Shown here piece by piece: positions 17,641 to 27,289 of a stretch of 64,000 bases of DNA (position 1 is its first letter; every line of letters begins with the position of its first letter). Under the pieces are notes generated by a model. The model was not told the DNA's origin and searched no databases. It saw only the letters and a list, made by a program, of their open reading frames with translations. Both the position numbers and the translations under genes were made by a program. Origin of the DNA: Pseudocitrobacter sp913778145 (GTDB lineage: Bacteria > Pseudomonadota > Gammaproteobacteria > Enterobacterales > Enterobacteriaceae); the NCBI GenBank assembly GCA_035726825.1, contig JALNTX010000008.1, positions 62,001 to 126,000 on the forward strand, in the 5' to 3' direction.

Positions 17641-18426
17641 TTACTGAGCCTGCTTTTTCATCATACTGAAAATAAACAGCACCGCGGCACACAGAACGAC
17701 TGACGGGCCAGCCGGTGTATCATAAAACGCTGAGAAGGTCAGACCTCCGGTGACCGCAATCATTCCCACGCCAACAGCGATGCTCGCCATTTGCTCCGGT
17801 GTACGGGCAAAACGACGCGCCGTCGCGGCAGGAATAATCAGCAGCGAAGTAATGATTAGCGCACCCACAAACTTCATCGCCACGCCGATGGTTAATGCTG
17901 TCACTAGCATCAGCAGCAGTTTCACACGCTGTAATTTCACGCCGTCGACAAACGCCAGATCCGGGCTGATGGTCATCGACAGCAGGTTACGCCACTGCCA
18001 GAAGAGAATGGCCAGCACAATCACCACGCCAATGGCGATGGAAATCAGATCTTCCGGCGTCACCGCCAGCAGATCGCCAAACAGATATGCCATCAGGTCA
18101 ACACGGATATTCGACATCAGGCTGACCACCACCAGACCCAGCGACAGCGCACTGTGGGCCATAATCCCCAGCAAAGTATCAACTGCGAGGTGAGGGCGTT
18201 TTTCCAACCATACCAGCCCGCCGGCCAAAAAGAGCGTAACCGCGATAACTGCATAGAAAGGATTCACATCCAGCAGCAGGCCAAACGCCACGCCCAGTAA
18301 TGAAGCATGGGCCAGGGTATCGCCGAAATAGGACATACGACGCCAGACCACAAACGAGCCCAGCGGGCCAGCGGCGCACGCCAGCATCATCCCGGCCAGC
18401 CAGCCGGGCAGTAACAATTCAATCAT
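17641..18426 (-). CDS. znuB: Zinc ABC transporter permease ZnuB
   Basis: 261 residues, ABC-3 family permease with about eight hydrophobic segments and a Gly/Ala-rich LAHASLLGVAFGLLL region. Forms the inner-membrane channel of the high-affinity zinc importer with ATPase ZnuC and periplasmic ZnuA. Its ATG overlaps the znuC stop (ATGA). Confidence 0.97.
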   Translation of the reverse strand: MIELLLPGWLAGMMLACAAGPLGSFVVWRRMSYFGDTLAHASLLGVAFGLLLDVNPFYAVIAVTLFLAGGLVWLEKRPHLAVDTLLGIMAHSALSLGLVVVSLMSNIRVDLMAYLFGDLLAVTPEDLISIAIGVVIVLAILFWQWRNLLSMTISPDLAFVDGVKLQRVKLLLMLVTALTIGVAMKFVGALIITSLLIIPAATARRFARTPEQMASIAVGVGMIAVTGGLTFSAFYDTPAGPSVVLCAAVLFIFSMMKKQAQ

Positions 18427-19178
18427 GAGTGACCATTTCCCCGACGCAAAACAATACGACCCTGTAAATCGTGGCGATGGTTATGCTGATGGCGGTAGAT
18501 ACCGAGCTGCTCAGCGCCGCGCGGCCCGAACATCGAGATAAATTCCGGATGCATTGACACCACGTCCGGCGTACCGGAACAGCAGATGTGATGATTCAGG
18601 CATAAAACTTCATCCGTTTTAGCCATTACGAGATGCAGGTCATGCGAAACCATCAGCACCGCGCAGTCCAGCTCCTGACGCAACTGATTAATCAGGTCAT
18701 ACAGCGCGACCTGGCCGTTAACGTCGACACCCTGCGTCGGTTCGTCCAGCACCAGCAACTGCGGGCTGTTCAACAGTGCGCGCGCCAGCAGCACGCGCTG
18801 CGTCTCGCCGCCGGAAAGTTTCTGCATGGGCGCGTTAAGCAAATGACCGGCCTGCACGCGTTTCAACGCCGGAAGGATATCCGTTTTTTTGGTTGCCGGG
18901 TGCAGACGTAAAAAACGCTCTACCGTCAGCGGCAGCGTGGCATCGAGGTGTAATTTCTGCGGCACATAACCAATGCGCAGTTTACCCTCGCGCTTGATTA
19001 CGCCTTCATTGGGTGCTACCAGGCCTAAAACCACGCGTACTAGCGTGGATTTACCCGCGCCGTTTGGCCCGAGTAACGTCAAAATGCGTCCTGGCTTCAA
19101 GGCCAGCGAAATGTCAGACAACACGCGGCGTTGGCCGAATGAGACCGAAACATTTTCCAGTGTTACAAGATTCGTCAT
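18423..19178 (-). CDS. znuC: Zinc ABC transporter ATPase ZnuC
   Basis: 251 residues as in E. coli, starting at the ATG 19178 (MTNLVTLENVSVSFG). Walker A GPNGAGKST, signature LSGGE, and Walker B LLVLDEPTQG are present, with a His-rich C-terminus (HQHNHRH) that is typical. Drives zinc uptake through ZnuB. Transcribed away from znuA from a shared Zur-controlled promoter. Confidence 0.97.
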   Translation of the reverse strand: MTNLVTLENVSVSFGQRRVLSDISLALKPGRILTLLGPNGAGKSTLVRVVLGLVAPNEGVIKREGKLRIGYVPQKLHLDATLPLTVERFLRLHPATKKTDILPALKRVQAGHLLNAPMQKLSGGETQRVLLARALLNSPQLLVLDEPTQGVDVNGQVALYDLINQLRQELDCAVLMVSHDLHLVMAKTDEVLCLNHHICCSGTPDVVSMHPEFISMFGPRGAEQLGIYRHQHNHRHDLQGRIVLRRGNGHS

Positions 19179-19203
19179 AGCAATTAGGGGTTGCACAAGT
19201 GAG

Positions 19204-19227
19204 TGAATGTTATAATATCACATTCCA
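19204..19227. promoter_or_regulatory. Zur operator in the znuCB/znuA divergent promoter
   Basis: GAATGT (19205-19210) and ACATTC (19220-19225) flank TATAATATC, matching the known znu Zur site. Zinc-loaded Zur here would shut both transcripts. Confidence 0.85.
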
Positions 19228-19255
19228 CTTATTCATTACGATTATCAGACGCATT

Positions 19256-20212
19256 ATGTTACAGAAAAATACGCTTCTTTTCGCTGCTTTATCGATTGCG
19301 TTGAGCGGTGCTGCCGTTCAGCGCGCTGACGCGGCTGTTGTCGCTTCACTGAAACCGCTTGGATTTATCGCTTCAGCTATCACCGATGGTGTCACCGAGA
19401 CGCAGGTTTTGCTGCCAGACGGTGCGTCTGAACATGATTATTCGTTACGTCCATCTGATGTAAAACGCTTACAGAACGCGGACTTAGTCGTATGGATCGG
19501 GCCGGAAATGGAAGCTTTCATGAATAAGTCAGCGCAAAGCATTTCCGACAAAAATAAAGTCACTGTTGCCCAGCTTGATGGCGTAAAACCGTTGCTCATG
19601 AAAGGCGGTGATGACGACGACCATGACCATGAGGGTGACCACGATCACGTAGGCCATGAGAGTGAAAAAGGTGACGCACATCACCATCACGGCGACTACA
19701 ACATGCATCTGTGGCTCTCGCCAGAGATAGCGCGGCTGTCAGCGGTTGCAATCCACGACAAATTAGTGGAACTTATGCCGCAGAGTCGAGCCAAACTCGA
19801 CGCCAACCTGAAGGATTTTGAGGCACAATTAGCCACAGCCGATAAAGAGGTTGGTAACGAGCTGGCACCGCTGAAAGGGAAGGGGTATTTCGTTTTTCAT
19901 GACGCCTATGGCTACTATGAAAAACAGTACGGTTTAACGCCGCTTGGCCACTTTACCGTAAACCCTGAAATCCAACCCGGTGCGCAGCGTTTACATCAAA
20001 TCAGAACACAGTTGGTTGAGCAAAAAGCAACCTGCGTTTTTGCTGAGCCACAGTTCAGGCCAGCGGTCGTTGAAGCGGTGGCCCGGGGAACTTCTGTGCG
20101 TATGGGCACGTTAGATCCTCTGGGTACAAACATTCAATTGAGCAAAGAGAGTTACGCGACGTTTCTTCGTCAACTCGCGAACCAATATTCGAGCTGCCTG
20201 AAGGGAGATTAA
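19256..20212 (+). CDS. znuA: Periplasmic zinc-binding protein ZnuA
   Basis: 318 residues. The ATG 19256 gives a normal signal peptide (MLQKNTLLFAALSIALSGAA, cleavage near residue 26); the earlier in-frame start at 19199 would read through the Zur site. Cluster A-I substrate-binding fold with zinc ligands SEHDYSLRP, HLWLSPE and the late GHFTV region. The Asp/His-rich loop (about residues 118-148) typical of zinc-specific members is present and longer than in E. coli. Delivers zinc to ZnuBC. Confidence 0.97.
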   Translation: MLQKNTLLFAALSIALSGAAVQRADAAVVASLKPLGFIASAITDGVTETQVLLPDGASEHDYSLRPSDVKRLQNADLVVWIGPEMEAFMNKSAQSISDKNKVTVAQLDGVKPLLMKGGDDDDHDHEGDHDHVGHESEKGDAHHHHGDYNMHLWLSPEIARLSAVAIHDKLVELMPQSRAKLDANLKDFEAQLATADKEVGNELAPLKGKGYFVFHDAYGYYEKQYGLTPLGHFTVNPEIQPGAQRLHQIRTQLVEQKATCVFAEPQFRPAVVEAVARGTSVRMGTLDPLGTNIQLSKESYATFLRQLANQYSSCLKGD

Positions 20213-20227
20213 TGAGGAAGTGAATAC

Positions 20228-21538
20228 GTGCAACAGATAGCCCGCTCTGTCGCCCTGGCGTTTAACAATTTGCCGCGACCCCACCGCGTTATGCTGGGGT
20301 CGTTGACAGTCCTGACTTTAGCGGTCGCCGTATGGCGACCATACGTTTATCACCCAACATCCAGCCCGATTGTGCGCACCATCGAGCTGGAACAGAAAGA
20401 AATCCGTTCCCTGCTGCCGGAAGCGAGCGAGCCTATCGACCAGGCGGCACAGGAAGATGAAGCTATACCTCAGGATGAGCTGGACGAAAAAACCGATAAC
20501 CAGCATGAGTATGTCGTCTCAACCGGCGATACACTCAGCAGCATCCTTAATCAGTATGGTATTGATATGGGTGATATCAGTCGCCTTGCGGCGGCAGATA
20601 AAGACCTGCGAAATATGAAAATCGGCCAACAGCTCTCCTGGACGCTGACGGCGGATGGCGATTTACAACAGCTCACCTGGGAAATGTCCCGTCGCGAAAC
20701 CCGCACCTACGATCGTGTTGCTAACGGCTTCAAGATGAGCGCCGAAACGCAGCAGGGCGAGTGGGTGAACAGCTTGCTAAAAGGCACTGTTGGCGGCAGC
20801 TTTGTCACCAGCGCGCGGAATGCAGGCCTGTCCAGCACGGAAGTCAGCGCCGTCATCAAAGCGATGCAGTGGCAGATGGACTTCCGTAAACTGAAAAAAG
20901 ATGACCAATTTGCCGTATTGATGTCGCGCGAAATGCTGGATGGCAAGCGCGAGCAAAGCCAACTGGTCGGCGTGCGCATTCGTTCCGAAGGTAAAGATTA
21001 CTACGCGATCCGTTCCGAAGACGGTAAATATTACGATCGTAACGGTACCGGGCTGGCAAAAGGGTTCTTGCGTTTCCCAACTGCGCGTCAGTTCCGCGTC
21101 TCCTCTAACTTTAACCCGCGTCGTCTGAACCCGGTGACGGGGCGTATTGCGCCGCATCGTGGCGTCGATTTCGCGATGCCGCAAGGCACGCCGGTGCTGG
21201 CGGTGGGCGACGGTGAAGTGGTCATGGCGAAGCGTAGCGGCGCGGCGGGTTATTATGTGGCGATTCGCCATGGTCGTACCTACACCACCCGTTACATGCA
21301 CCTGCGTAAAATCCTGGTGAAGCCAGGGCAAAAAATCAAACGTGGCGACCGAATTGCGCTTTCCGGTAATACCGGGCGTTCTACTGGCCCGCACCTGCAC
21401 TATGAAGTGTGGATCAACCAGCAGGCGGTTAACCCGTTGACGGCGAAACTGCCGCGTACGGAAGGCCTGACCGGTTCCGATCGTACGGACTATCTGGCAC
21501 AGGTTAAGCAGGTACTTCCGCAACTGCGTTTTGATTAA
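20228..21538 (+). CDS. mepM: Murein DD-endopeptidase MepM
   Basis: 436 residues (E. coli 440), GTG start. N-terminal membrane anchor (about 20-40), a LysM-like segment (EYVVSTGDTLSSILNQYG, about 98-140), and a C-terminal M23 peptidase domain with HRGVDFA and HLHYEVW zinc-binding motifs. Cleaves D-Ala-mDAP crosslinks so new glycan strands can be inserted. Follows znuA by 15 bp, and may be cotranscribed with it. Confidence 0.96.
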   Translation: MQQIARSVALAFNNLPRPHRVMLGSLTVLTLAVAVWRPYVYHPTSSPIVRTIELEQKEIRSLLPEASEPIDQAAQEDEAIPQDELDEKTDNQHEYVVSTGDTLSSILNQYGIDMGDISRLAAADKDLRNMKIGQQLSWTLTADGDLQQLTWEMSRRETRTYDRVANGFKMSAETQQGEWVNSLLKGTVGGSFVTSARNAGLSSTEVSAVIKAMQWQMDFRKLKKDDQFAVLMSREMLDGKREQSQLVGVRIRSEGKDYYAIRSEDGKYYDRNGTGLAKGFLRFPTARQFRVSSNFNPRRLNPVTGRIAPHRGVDFAMPQGTPVLAVGDGEVVMAKRSGAAGYYVAIRHGRTYTTRYMHLRKILVKPGQKIKRGDRIALSGNTGRSTGPHLHYEVWINQQAVNPLTAKLPRTEGLTGSDRTDYLAQVKQVLPQLRFD

Positions 21539-21561
21539 TTTAGTTTAATTTATACGCATTT

Positions 21562-21594
21562 AAAGCCGGTGTACGCGATGTCGCCGGCTTTTTC
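21562..21594 (+). terminator. Terminator after mepM
   Basis: AAAGCCGG and CCGGCTTT arms (21562-21569 with 21584-21591) followed by TTTCTTTTG. Confidence 0.7.
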
Positions 21595-21669
21595 TTTTGT
21601 GTGAATCAGGGCGCCTCGCTACACTATCGGTAATCGTTTTGCACCAGAAGCGCTCTTCATGGAATAAGC

Positions 21670-22638
21670 ATGGAAACAAACAAAAAAAACAGTGAATACA
21701 TTCCTGAATTCGAGAAAGACTTTCGCCGCCCACAATACTGGGGCGCGTGGCTGGGTGTATTCGCCTTTGCGGGAGCCGCTTGTTTACCCGCGAAAGTACG
21801 CGACCCGATACTGGGTACTCTTGGCCGTGTAGCCGGGCGTTTGGGTAAAAGTGCTCGTCGCCGCGCACAAATCAACCTGCGCTACTGTTTCCCGGAAAAA
21901 AGCGATGCGGAAATTGAGTCAATTATCGATGGCATGTATACCACAGCGCCGCAGGCGATGGCGATGATGGCGGAGCTGGCGATGCGTGGGCCAGAGAAAA
22001 TTCTGCCGCGCGTCGACTGGCAGGGCAAAGAGATCATTGACGAAATGCACGAGAAGGGCGAGAACGTCATATTCCTCGTACCGCACGGTTGGGGCGTGGA
22101 TATTCCGGCGATGCTGATGGCGTCGCAGGGGCAGAAAATGGCCGCCATGTTCCACAATCAGGGCAACAAAGTGTTCGATTACGTGTGGAATACCGTACGT
22201 CGTCGTTTTGGTGGTCGCCTGCATGCGCGTAACGATGGCATCAAGCCGTTTATTCAGTCTGTGCGTCAGGGCTACTGGGGCTACTATCTGCCGGATCAGG
22301 ATCACGGCCCGGAGCACAGCGAGTTTGTCGATTTCTTCGCGACCTATAAAGCCACCCTCCCGGCGATTGGTCGTCTGATGAAGGTGTGCCGTGCGCGCGT
22401 TGTGCCGTTGTTCCCGGTCTATGATGGCAAAACGCATCGTTTAACCATTCTGGTACGCCCGCCGATGGACGATCTGCTGGAAGCAGACGATCATACGATT
22501 GCGCGTCGCATGAATGAAGAGGTGGAGATTTTTGTCGGCCCACATCCGGAACAGTACACCTGGATCCTGAAGCTGCTGAAAACGCGTAAGCCTGGTGATA
22601 TTAAGCCGTATAAACCGAGCGAGCGATATCCAGAGTAA
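21670..22638 (+). CDS. lpxM: Lipid A myristoyltransferase LpxM
   Basis: 322 residues (E. coli 323). LpxL/LpxM acyltransferase family with the HX4D motif in VPHGWGVDIPAM near 138 and an N-terminal membrane-anchor helix. Adds the last (sixth) acyl chain, usually myristate, to Kdo2-lipid A at the inner membrane. Its state governs endotoxicity. A REP element and a shared terminator separate it from the convergent pykA. Confidence 0.96.
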   Translation: METNKKNSEYIPEFEKDFRRPQYWGAWLGVFAFAGAACLPAKVRDPILGTLGRVAGRLGKSARRRAQINLRYCFPEKSDAEIESIIDGMYTTAPQAMAMMAELAMRGPEKILPRVDWQGKEIIDEMHEKGENVIFLVPHGWGVDIPAMLMASQGQKMAAMFHNQGNKVFDYVWNTVRRRFGGRLHARNDGIKPFIQSVRQGYWGYYLPDQDHGPEHSEFVDFFATYKATLPAIGRLMKVCRARVVPLFPVYDGKTHRLTILVRPPMDDLLEADDHTIARRMNEEVEIFVGPHPEQYTWILKLLKTRKPGDIKPYKPSERYPE

Positions 22639-22649
22639 GTGCTTTTATG

Positions 22650-22725
22650 TGCCCGGTGACCGGGCCTACACGACTTGAGTAGGGCAAAGTCTGGTAGGCC
22701 TGATAAGCGCAGCGCATCAGGCAAT
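22650..22725. repeat. REP-like palindromes after lpxM
   Basis: TGCCCGGTGACCGGGC-type hairpin and a GTAGGCCTGATAAGCGCAGCG unit, the same family as the array at 7446-7642. Confidence 0.7.
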
Positions 22726-22754
22726 TTGGCAACGTACTCGTTGCCAAAAATAAA

Positions 22755-22785
22755 AAGGCCTCTTCATAGGAAGAGGCCTTTGTTC
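22755..22785. terminator. Bidirectional terminator between lpxM and pykA
   Basis: AAGGCCTCTT (22755-22764) pairs with AAGAGGCCTT (22771-22780); A-run before and T-run after let it serve both directions. Confidence 0.85.
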
Positions 22786-22801
22786 TAATAAAAGATAATT
22801 T

Positions 22802-24244
22802 TTATTCGACAGTCAAAATACGCGTGGTATTGGTGGAACCCACGGTATCCATCACATCGCCCTGCGTCACAATCACCAGGTCGCCGGCAACCAGATAGCC
22901 TTTGTCACGCAGCAGATTAACGGCTTCATGGGCCGCCGCAACGCCGTCGCTTTCGCTATCGAAATGAACCGGCGTCACGCCGCGATAAAGTGCGGTCAGG
23001 TTCAGGGTACGCTCATGACGCGACATGGCGAAAATCGGCAGACCGGAAGTGATACGTGAAGTCATCAGCGCGGTACGGCCTGACTCGGTCATGGTGATGA
23101 TGGCGCTAACGCCTTTCAAGTGGTTAGCCGCATACATCGCAGACATCGCAATGGCTTCTTCCACGTTATCGAACTGCACGTCCAGACGGTGTTTAGAGAC
23201 GTTGATGCTTGGGATTTTTTCTGCACCCAGGCACACGCGCGCCATCGCCGCGACGGTTTCAGACGGGTACTGGCCCGCAGCGGTTTCCGCAGACAGCATC
23301 ACCGCATCGGTACCATCCAGCACGGCGTTCGCCACGTCCATGACTTCCGCACGGGTTGGCATTGGGTTGGTGATCATCGATTCCATCATCTGGGTTGCGG
23401 TGATCACTGCACGGTTCAGCTGACGTGCGCGACGAATTAACGCTTTCTGAATACCCACCAGCTCCGGGTCGCCGATTTCAACACCCAGATCGCCACGCGC
23501 TACCATTACGACGTCAGACGCCAGAATGATGTCATCCATCGCGTCCTGGCTGCATACGGCTTCCGCACGTTCAACTTTAGCCACGATTTTCGCATCGCAG
23601 CCTGCTTCGCGCGCCAGGCGACGAGCGTAGTTCAGGTCTTCGCCACAGCGCGGGAAGGAGACCGCCAGATAGTCGACCGCAATTTTTGCCGCCGTCACGA
23701 TATCTGCTTTGTCTTTCTCGGTCAGGGCTTCAGCAGAGAGGCCGCCGCCCAGTTTGTTGATGCCTTTGTTGTTGGAAAGTGGGCCGCCGACGGTCACTTC
23801 GGTGAACACTTTCATGCCCTGAACTTCCAGCACTTTCAGCTGTACGCGACCATCGTCGAGCAGCAGAATGTCGCCCGGAACCACATCCGCAGGCAGACCT
23901 TTATAGTCGATACCGACTTTTTCTTTATCGCCTTCACCTTTACCCAGGTTGGCGTCGAGCAGGAATTTATCGCCGATGTTGAGGAAAACTTTGCCTTCTT
24001 TGAAGGTTGAAACACGGATTTTTGGCCCCTGGAGATCGCCTAAAATAGCCACATGACGACCCAGTTTTGCCGCGATTTCGCGTACTTTGTCGGCGCGAAG
24101 TTTATGATCTTCCGGTGTACCGTGAGAGAAGTTCATTCGTACAACGTTGGCGCCTGCGGCAATCACTTTCTCGAGATTATTGTCGCGGTCAGTGGCTGGC
24201 CCTAACGTGGTAACGATTTTGGTTCTGCGAAGCCTTCTGGACAT
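22802..24244 (-). CDS. pykA: Pyruvate kinase II
   Basis: 480 residues, identical in length to E. coli PykA and starting MSRRLRRTKIV at 24244; the 18 upstream in-frame residues are rejected. The conserved MVARGDLGVE, ITATQMMESM and GTDAVMLSAETA segments mark the TIM-barrel active site. Converts phosphoenolpyruvate and ADP to pyruvate and ATP; the type II enzyme is AMP-activated. Neighbours hexR, whose product regulates central carbon genes. Confidence 0.98.
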   Translation of the reverse strand: MSRRLRRTKIVTTLGPATDRDNNLEKVIAAGANVVRMNFSHGTPEDHKLRADKVREIAAKLGRHVAILGDLQGPKIRVSTFKEGKVFLNIGDKFLLDANLGKGEGDKEKVGIDYKGLPADVVPGDILLLDDGRVQLKVLEVQGMKVFTEVTVGGPLSNNKGINKLGGGLSAEALTEKDKADIVTAAKIAVDYLAVSFPRCGEDLNYARRLAREAGCDAKIVAKVERAEAVCSQDAMDDIILASDVVMVARGDLGVEIGDPELVGIQKALIRRARQLNRAVITATQMMESMITNPMPTRAEVMDVANAVLDGTDAVMLSAETAAGQYPSETVAAMARVCLGAEKIPSINVSKHRLDVQFDNVEEAIAMSAMYAANHLKGVSAIITMTESGRTALMTSRITSGLPIFAMSRHERTLNLTALYRGVTPVHFDSESDGVAAAHEAVNLLRDKGYLVAGDLVIVTQGDVMDTVGSTNTTRILTVE

Positions 24245-24365
24245 GTAATACTCCGTTAACTTAAACAACCAGGTGTTGCGTGAACATGGATTCGGCACCG
24301 TTAAGGTAGCACCGCTTGTGCAGTGATAACGCCGAATGTCTAATCAATAGTGCCTAAAACAATTT

Positions 24366-25235
24366 TTAATGGTTATCGCTGTGTGTCATACGTTCTTTAT
24401 CAAACCGCGATTCCTTTAACGCTTCTTTGACTCGCTTCAAGTTATCCCTGAATTTCGCGCCCCGGCGTAGCGTAAAACCGGTAGCCAGCACGTCAATCAC
24501 CGTCAACTGTGCCAGCCTGGAAACCATGGGCATATAAACGTCCGTGTCTTCGGGAACGTCGAGCGTGATGGCAAGGGTGGCTTCGCGCGCAAGCGGCGTG
24601 TTTGCCGACGTCAGCGCAATCACCATGGCATCATTTTCACGTGCCAGCTGCGCCAGTTCGACCAGACTTTTTGTTCTACCCGTGTGTGAAATCAGCACCA
24701 CAACGTCATCTTCGCTGCAATTCATACAGCTCATCCGTTGCAGGACGATGTCATCGGAATAGACCACAGGAACGTTGAATCGGAAGAATTTGTTCATTGC
24801 GTCGTGGGCGACGGCGGCGGAAGAGCCTAGTCCGAAGAAGGCGATGCGTTTGGCCTGGGTGAGGAGATCGACCGCCCGGTTTACCGCAGACATCTCCAGC
24901 GACTGGCGGACGTGTGCCAGGCTTGCCATCGCCGACTCAAATATTTTCCCTGTGTATGCTTCTACGCTGTCATCTTCATCCACATTACGATTAACATACG
25001 GTGTACCGTTGGCCAGACTTTGGGCAAGATGAAGCTTAAAATCAGGGAAGCCGCGTGTTTCAAGGCTGCGGCAAAAACGGTTAACCGTTGGCTCGCTGAC
25101 CTCGGCTTCCAGCGCCAGTGCCGCGATACTTGAATGGATAGCCTGCTCTGGCGCGGCAAGGATCACCTCCGCCACTTTACGTTCGGATTTGCTAAGGTTT
25201 TCCAGTTGCGACTGAATTTTTTCCAGCATGTTCAT
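24366..25235 (-). CDS. hexR: RpiR-family regulator HexR
   Basis: 289 residues as in E. coli when started at ATG 25235 (MNMLEKIQSQLE). N-terminal HTH_6 DNA-binding domain (EVSEPTVNRFCRSL near 50-62) and a C-terminal SIS sugar-phosphate domain (FFGLGSSAAVAHDA, ISHTGRTKSL). HexR represses zwf, edd-eda and other carbon genes and is released by 2-keto-3-deoxy-6-phosphogluconate. Divergent from zwf; a HexR palindrome lies before zwf. Confidence 0.96.
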   Translation of the reverse strand: MNMLEKIQSQLENLSKSERKVAEVILAAPEQAIHSSIAALALEAEVSEPTVNRFCRSLETRGFPDFKLHLAQSLANGTPYVNRNVDEDDSVEAYTGKIFESAMASLAHVRQSLEMSAVNRAVDLLTQAKRIAFFGLGSSAAVAHDAMNKFFRFNVPVVYSDDIVLQRMSCMNCSEDDVVVLISHTGRTKSLVELAQLARENDAMVIALTSANTPLAREATLAITLDVPEDTDVYMPMVSRLAQLTVIDVLATGFTLRRGAKFRDNLKRVKEALKESRFDKERMTHSDNH

Positions 25236-25519
25236 CGTGATGGGGCGCTCATTGATTGAAACGATTCCATTAATGGGTGAAATCTGCAGGCGTTTTAGCA
25301 AGAATATACCCCTCAAGGTTGATGAAAGGGGATAAACAACAGCAAAAAATGTTGTTTTTTTTCATTACATGATCAACGTCGAATTTTTGCATTCCCGAAC
25401 AGGGCGAAAGAACGAACAAAATTAGCGCTTTGCCCAAGCGTTAAGCCGCAGATATTTCCATTTGTGCGGTCAAAGGCGGTAAAAGGTTTCGGTAAGTTAG
25501 TAAACACAGTACAGTGCGG

Positions 25520-25534
25520 TGTAATAAAATTACA
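25520..25534. promoter_or_regulatory. HexR operator upstream of zwf
   Basis: TGTAATAAAATTACA is a perfect palindrome around its central base and matches the known HexR box. It lies 48 bp before the zwf ATG. The remaining hexR-zwf gap (25236-25581, 346 bp) also holds an AACAACA/TGTTGTT hairpin with a T-run near 25334-25363. Confidence 0.8.
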
Positions 25535-25581
25535 ACTGTAGCCTGGCATAAGAACCAGGAAATACAACTGAGGAGAATGAC

Positions 25582-27057
25582 ATGGCGGTAACGCAAACGG
25601 CCCAGGCATGCGATCTGGTCATTTTCGGCGCAAAAGGTGACCTGGCGCGTCGTAAATTGTTGCCTTCCCTGTATCAGCTTGAAAAAGCCGGTCAGATCAA
25701 TCCGGAGACCCGTATTATTGGGGTAGGACGTGCGGATTGGGACAAAGAGGCGTACACCAAAGTGGTGCGCGAGGCGCTCGAAACCTTCATGAAGGAGAAA
25801 ATTGATGAAGGTTTGTGGGAAACCCTGAGTGGCCGCCTGGATTTCTGCAACCTGGATGTCAACGACACCAGCGCGTTCAGCCGCCTTGGCGCGATGCTGG
25901 ATCAGAAAAACCGCGTCACCATCAACTACTTCGCGATGCCGCCAAATACGTTCGGCGCGATTTGCAAAGGGTTAGGTGAGGCGAAACTGAACGCCAAGCC
26001 TGCGCGCGTGGTGATGGAAAAACCGCTCGGCACCTCGCTTGCGACCTCACGTGAAATCAACGATCAGGTGGGTGAATACTTTGAAGAGTGCCAGGTTTAC
26101 CGTATCGACCACTATCTGGGTAAAGAAACGGTCCTGAACCTGCTGGCGCTGCGCTTTGCCAACTCCCTGTTTGTCAACAACTGGGATAACCGCACTATCG
26201 ATCACGTCGAAATCACCGTGGCGGAAGAAGTCGGTATCGAAGGCCGTTGGGGTTACTTTGACCAGGCCGGTCAGATGCGTGATATGATCCAGAACCACCT
26301 GCTGCAAATTCTGTGCATGATTGCGATGTCGCCGCCGTCCGATCTGACTGCCGACAGCATTCGTGATGCCAAAGTAAAAGTACTGAAATCCCTGCGTCGT
26401 ATCGACCGTTCTAACGTGCGCGAAAAAACCGTGCGCGGTCAGTACACTTCGGGCTTTGCTCAGGGCAAAAAAGTACCGGGCTACCTGGAAGAAGAGGGCG
26501 CCAACAAGCAGAGCAATACGGAAACCTTCGTCGCTATTCGCGTGGATATCGACAACTGGCGCTGGGCGGGGGTGCCGTTTTACCTGCGCACCGGTAAGCG
26601 CCTGCCGACCAAATGCTCTGAAGTGGTGGTGTACTTCAAAAACCCGGAACTCAATCTGTTCAAAGAGTCCTGGCAGGAGCTGCCGCAGAATAAACTGACG
26701 ATTCGCTTGCAGCCAGATGAAGGGGTGGATATCCAGGTGCTGAACAAAGTGCCGGGTCTGGACCACAAACATAACCTGCAGATCACCAAGCTGGATCTGA
26801 GCTACTCCGAAACCTTCAATCAAACGCACCTGGCGGATGCTTACGAGCGCCTGCTGCTGGAAACCATGCGCGGGATTCAGGCGCTGTTTGTGCGACGCGA
26901 CGAAGTGGAAGAAGCCTGGAAGTGGGTCGACTCCATCACTGAAGCGTGGGCAGCCGATCAGGATCCGCCGAAACCGTACCAGGCAGGTACCTGGGGGCCG
27001 GTGGCGTCCGTTGCCATGATCACCCGCGATGGCCGCTCCTGGAACGAATTTGAGTGA
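25582..27057 (+). CDS. zwf: Glucose-6-phosphate 1-dehydrogenase
   Basis: 491 residues. NADP-binding N-terminus (DLVIFGAKGDLARRK), the substrate motif RIDHYLGKE near 180 and the expected full length. Oxidises glucose-6-phosphate to 6-phosphogluconolactone, producing NADPH and feeding both the pentose phosphate and Entner-Doudoroff routes. Good AGGAG ribosome site. In E. coli it is SoxS/MarA-inducible; the MarA homologue in the prophage could therefore act here, which is inference. Confidence 0.98.
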   Translation: MAVTQTAQACDLVIFGAKGDLARRKLLPSLYQLEKAGQINPETRIIGVGRADWDKEAYTKVVREALETFMKEKIDEGLWETLSGRLDFCNLDVNDTSAFSRLGAMLDQKNRVTINYFAMPPNTFGAICKGLGEAKLNAKPARVVMEKPLGTSLATSREINDQVGEYFEECQVYRIDHYLGKETVLNLLALRFANSLFVNNWDNRTIDHVEITVAEEVGIEGRWGYFDQAGQMRDMIQNHLLQILCMIAMSPPSDLTADSIRDAKVKVLKSLRRIDRSNVREKTVRGQYTSGFAQGKKVPGYLEEEGANKQSNTETFVAIRVDIDNWRWAGVPFYLRTGKRLPTKCSEVVVYFKNPELNLFKESWQELPQNKLTIRLQPDEGVDIQVLNKVPGLDHKHNLQITKLDLSYSETFNQTHLADAYERLLLETMRGIQALFVRRDEVEEAWKWVDSITEAWAADQDPPKPYQAGTWGPVASVAMITRDGRSWNEFE

Positions 27058-27135
27058 GGAAAGCCGGTAATCCCATTGGGGTATTTTACCGGTAACATGA
27101 TCTAACACAGCATGTAGTGCTATTTTTACGCATTT

Positions 27136-27171
27136 AAGCCCCGGGTGGATTCACCCCCGGGGCTTTTTTTA
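27136..27171 (+). terminator. Terminator after zwf
   Basis: AAGCCCCGGG (27136-27145) pairs with CCCGGGGCTT (27156-27165), followed by seven or more T. Confidence 0.9.
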
Positions 27172-27289
27172 TTACACTAGCTTCAGATGTTTGCCCCTAA
27201 GCTACAGAATACGGGGGTTTTGTGGCAGAAAGTGCTAATCAAAACCTTATGTCGCTGCAGCCTGGACAGAAAATTTTTGAGGAGCTTTT

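Noticed and set aside
25334..25365. Terminator between hexR and zwf
   Set aside because: The AACAACA/TGTTGTT hairpin with T-run lies upstream of zwf and reads on the plus strand with no gene before it; it may only be AT-rich promoter DNA.
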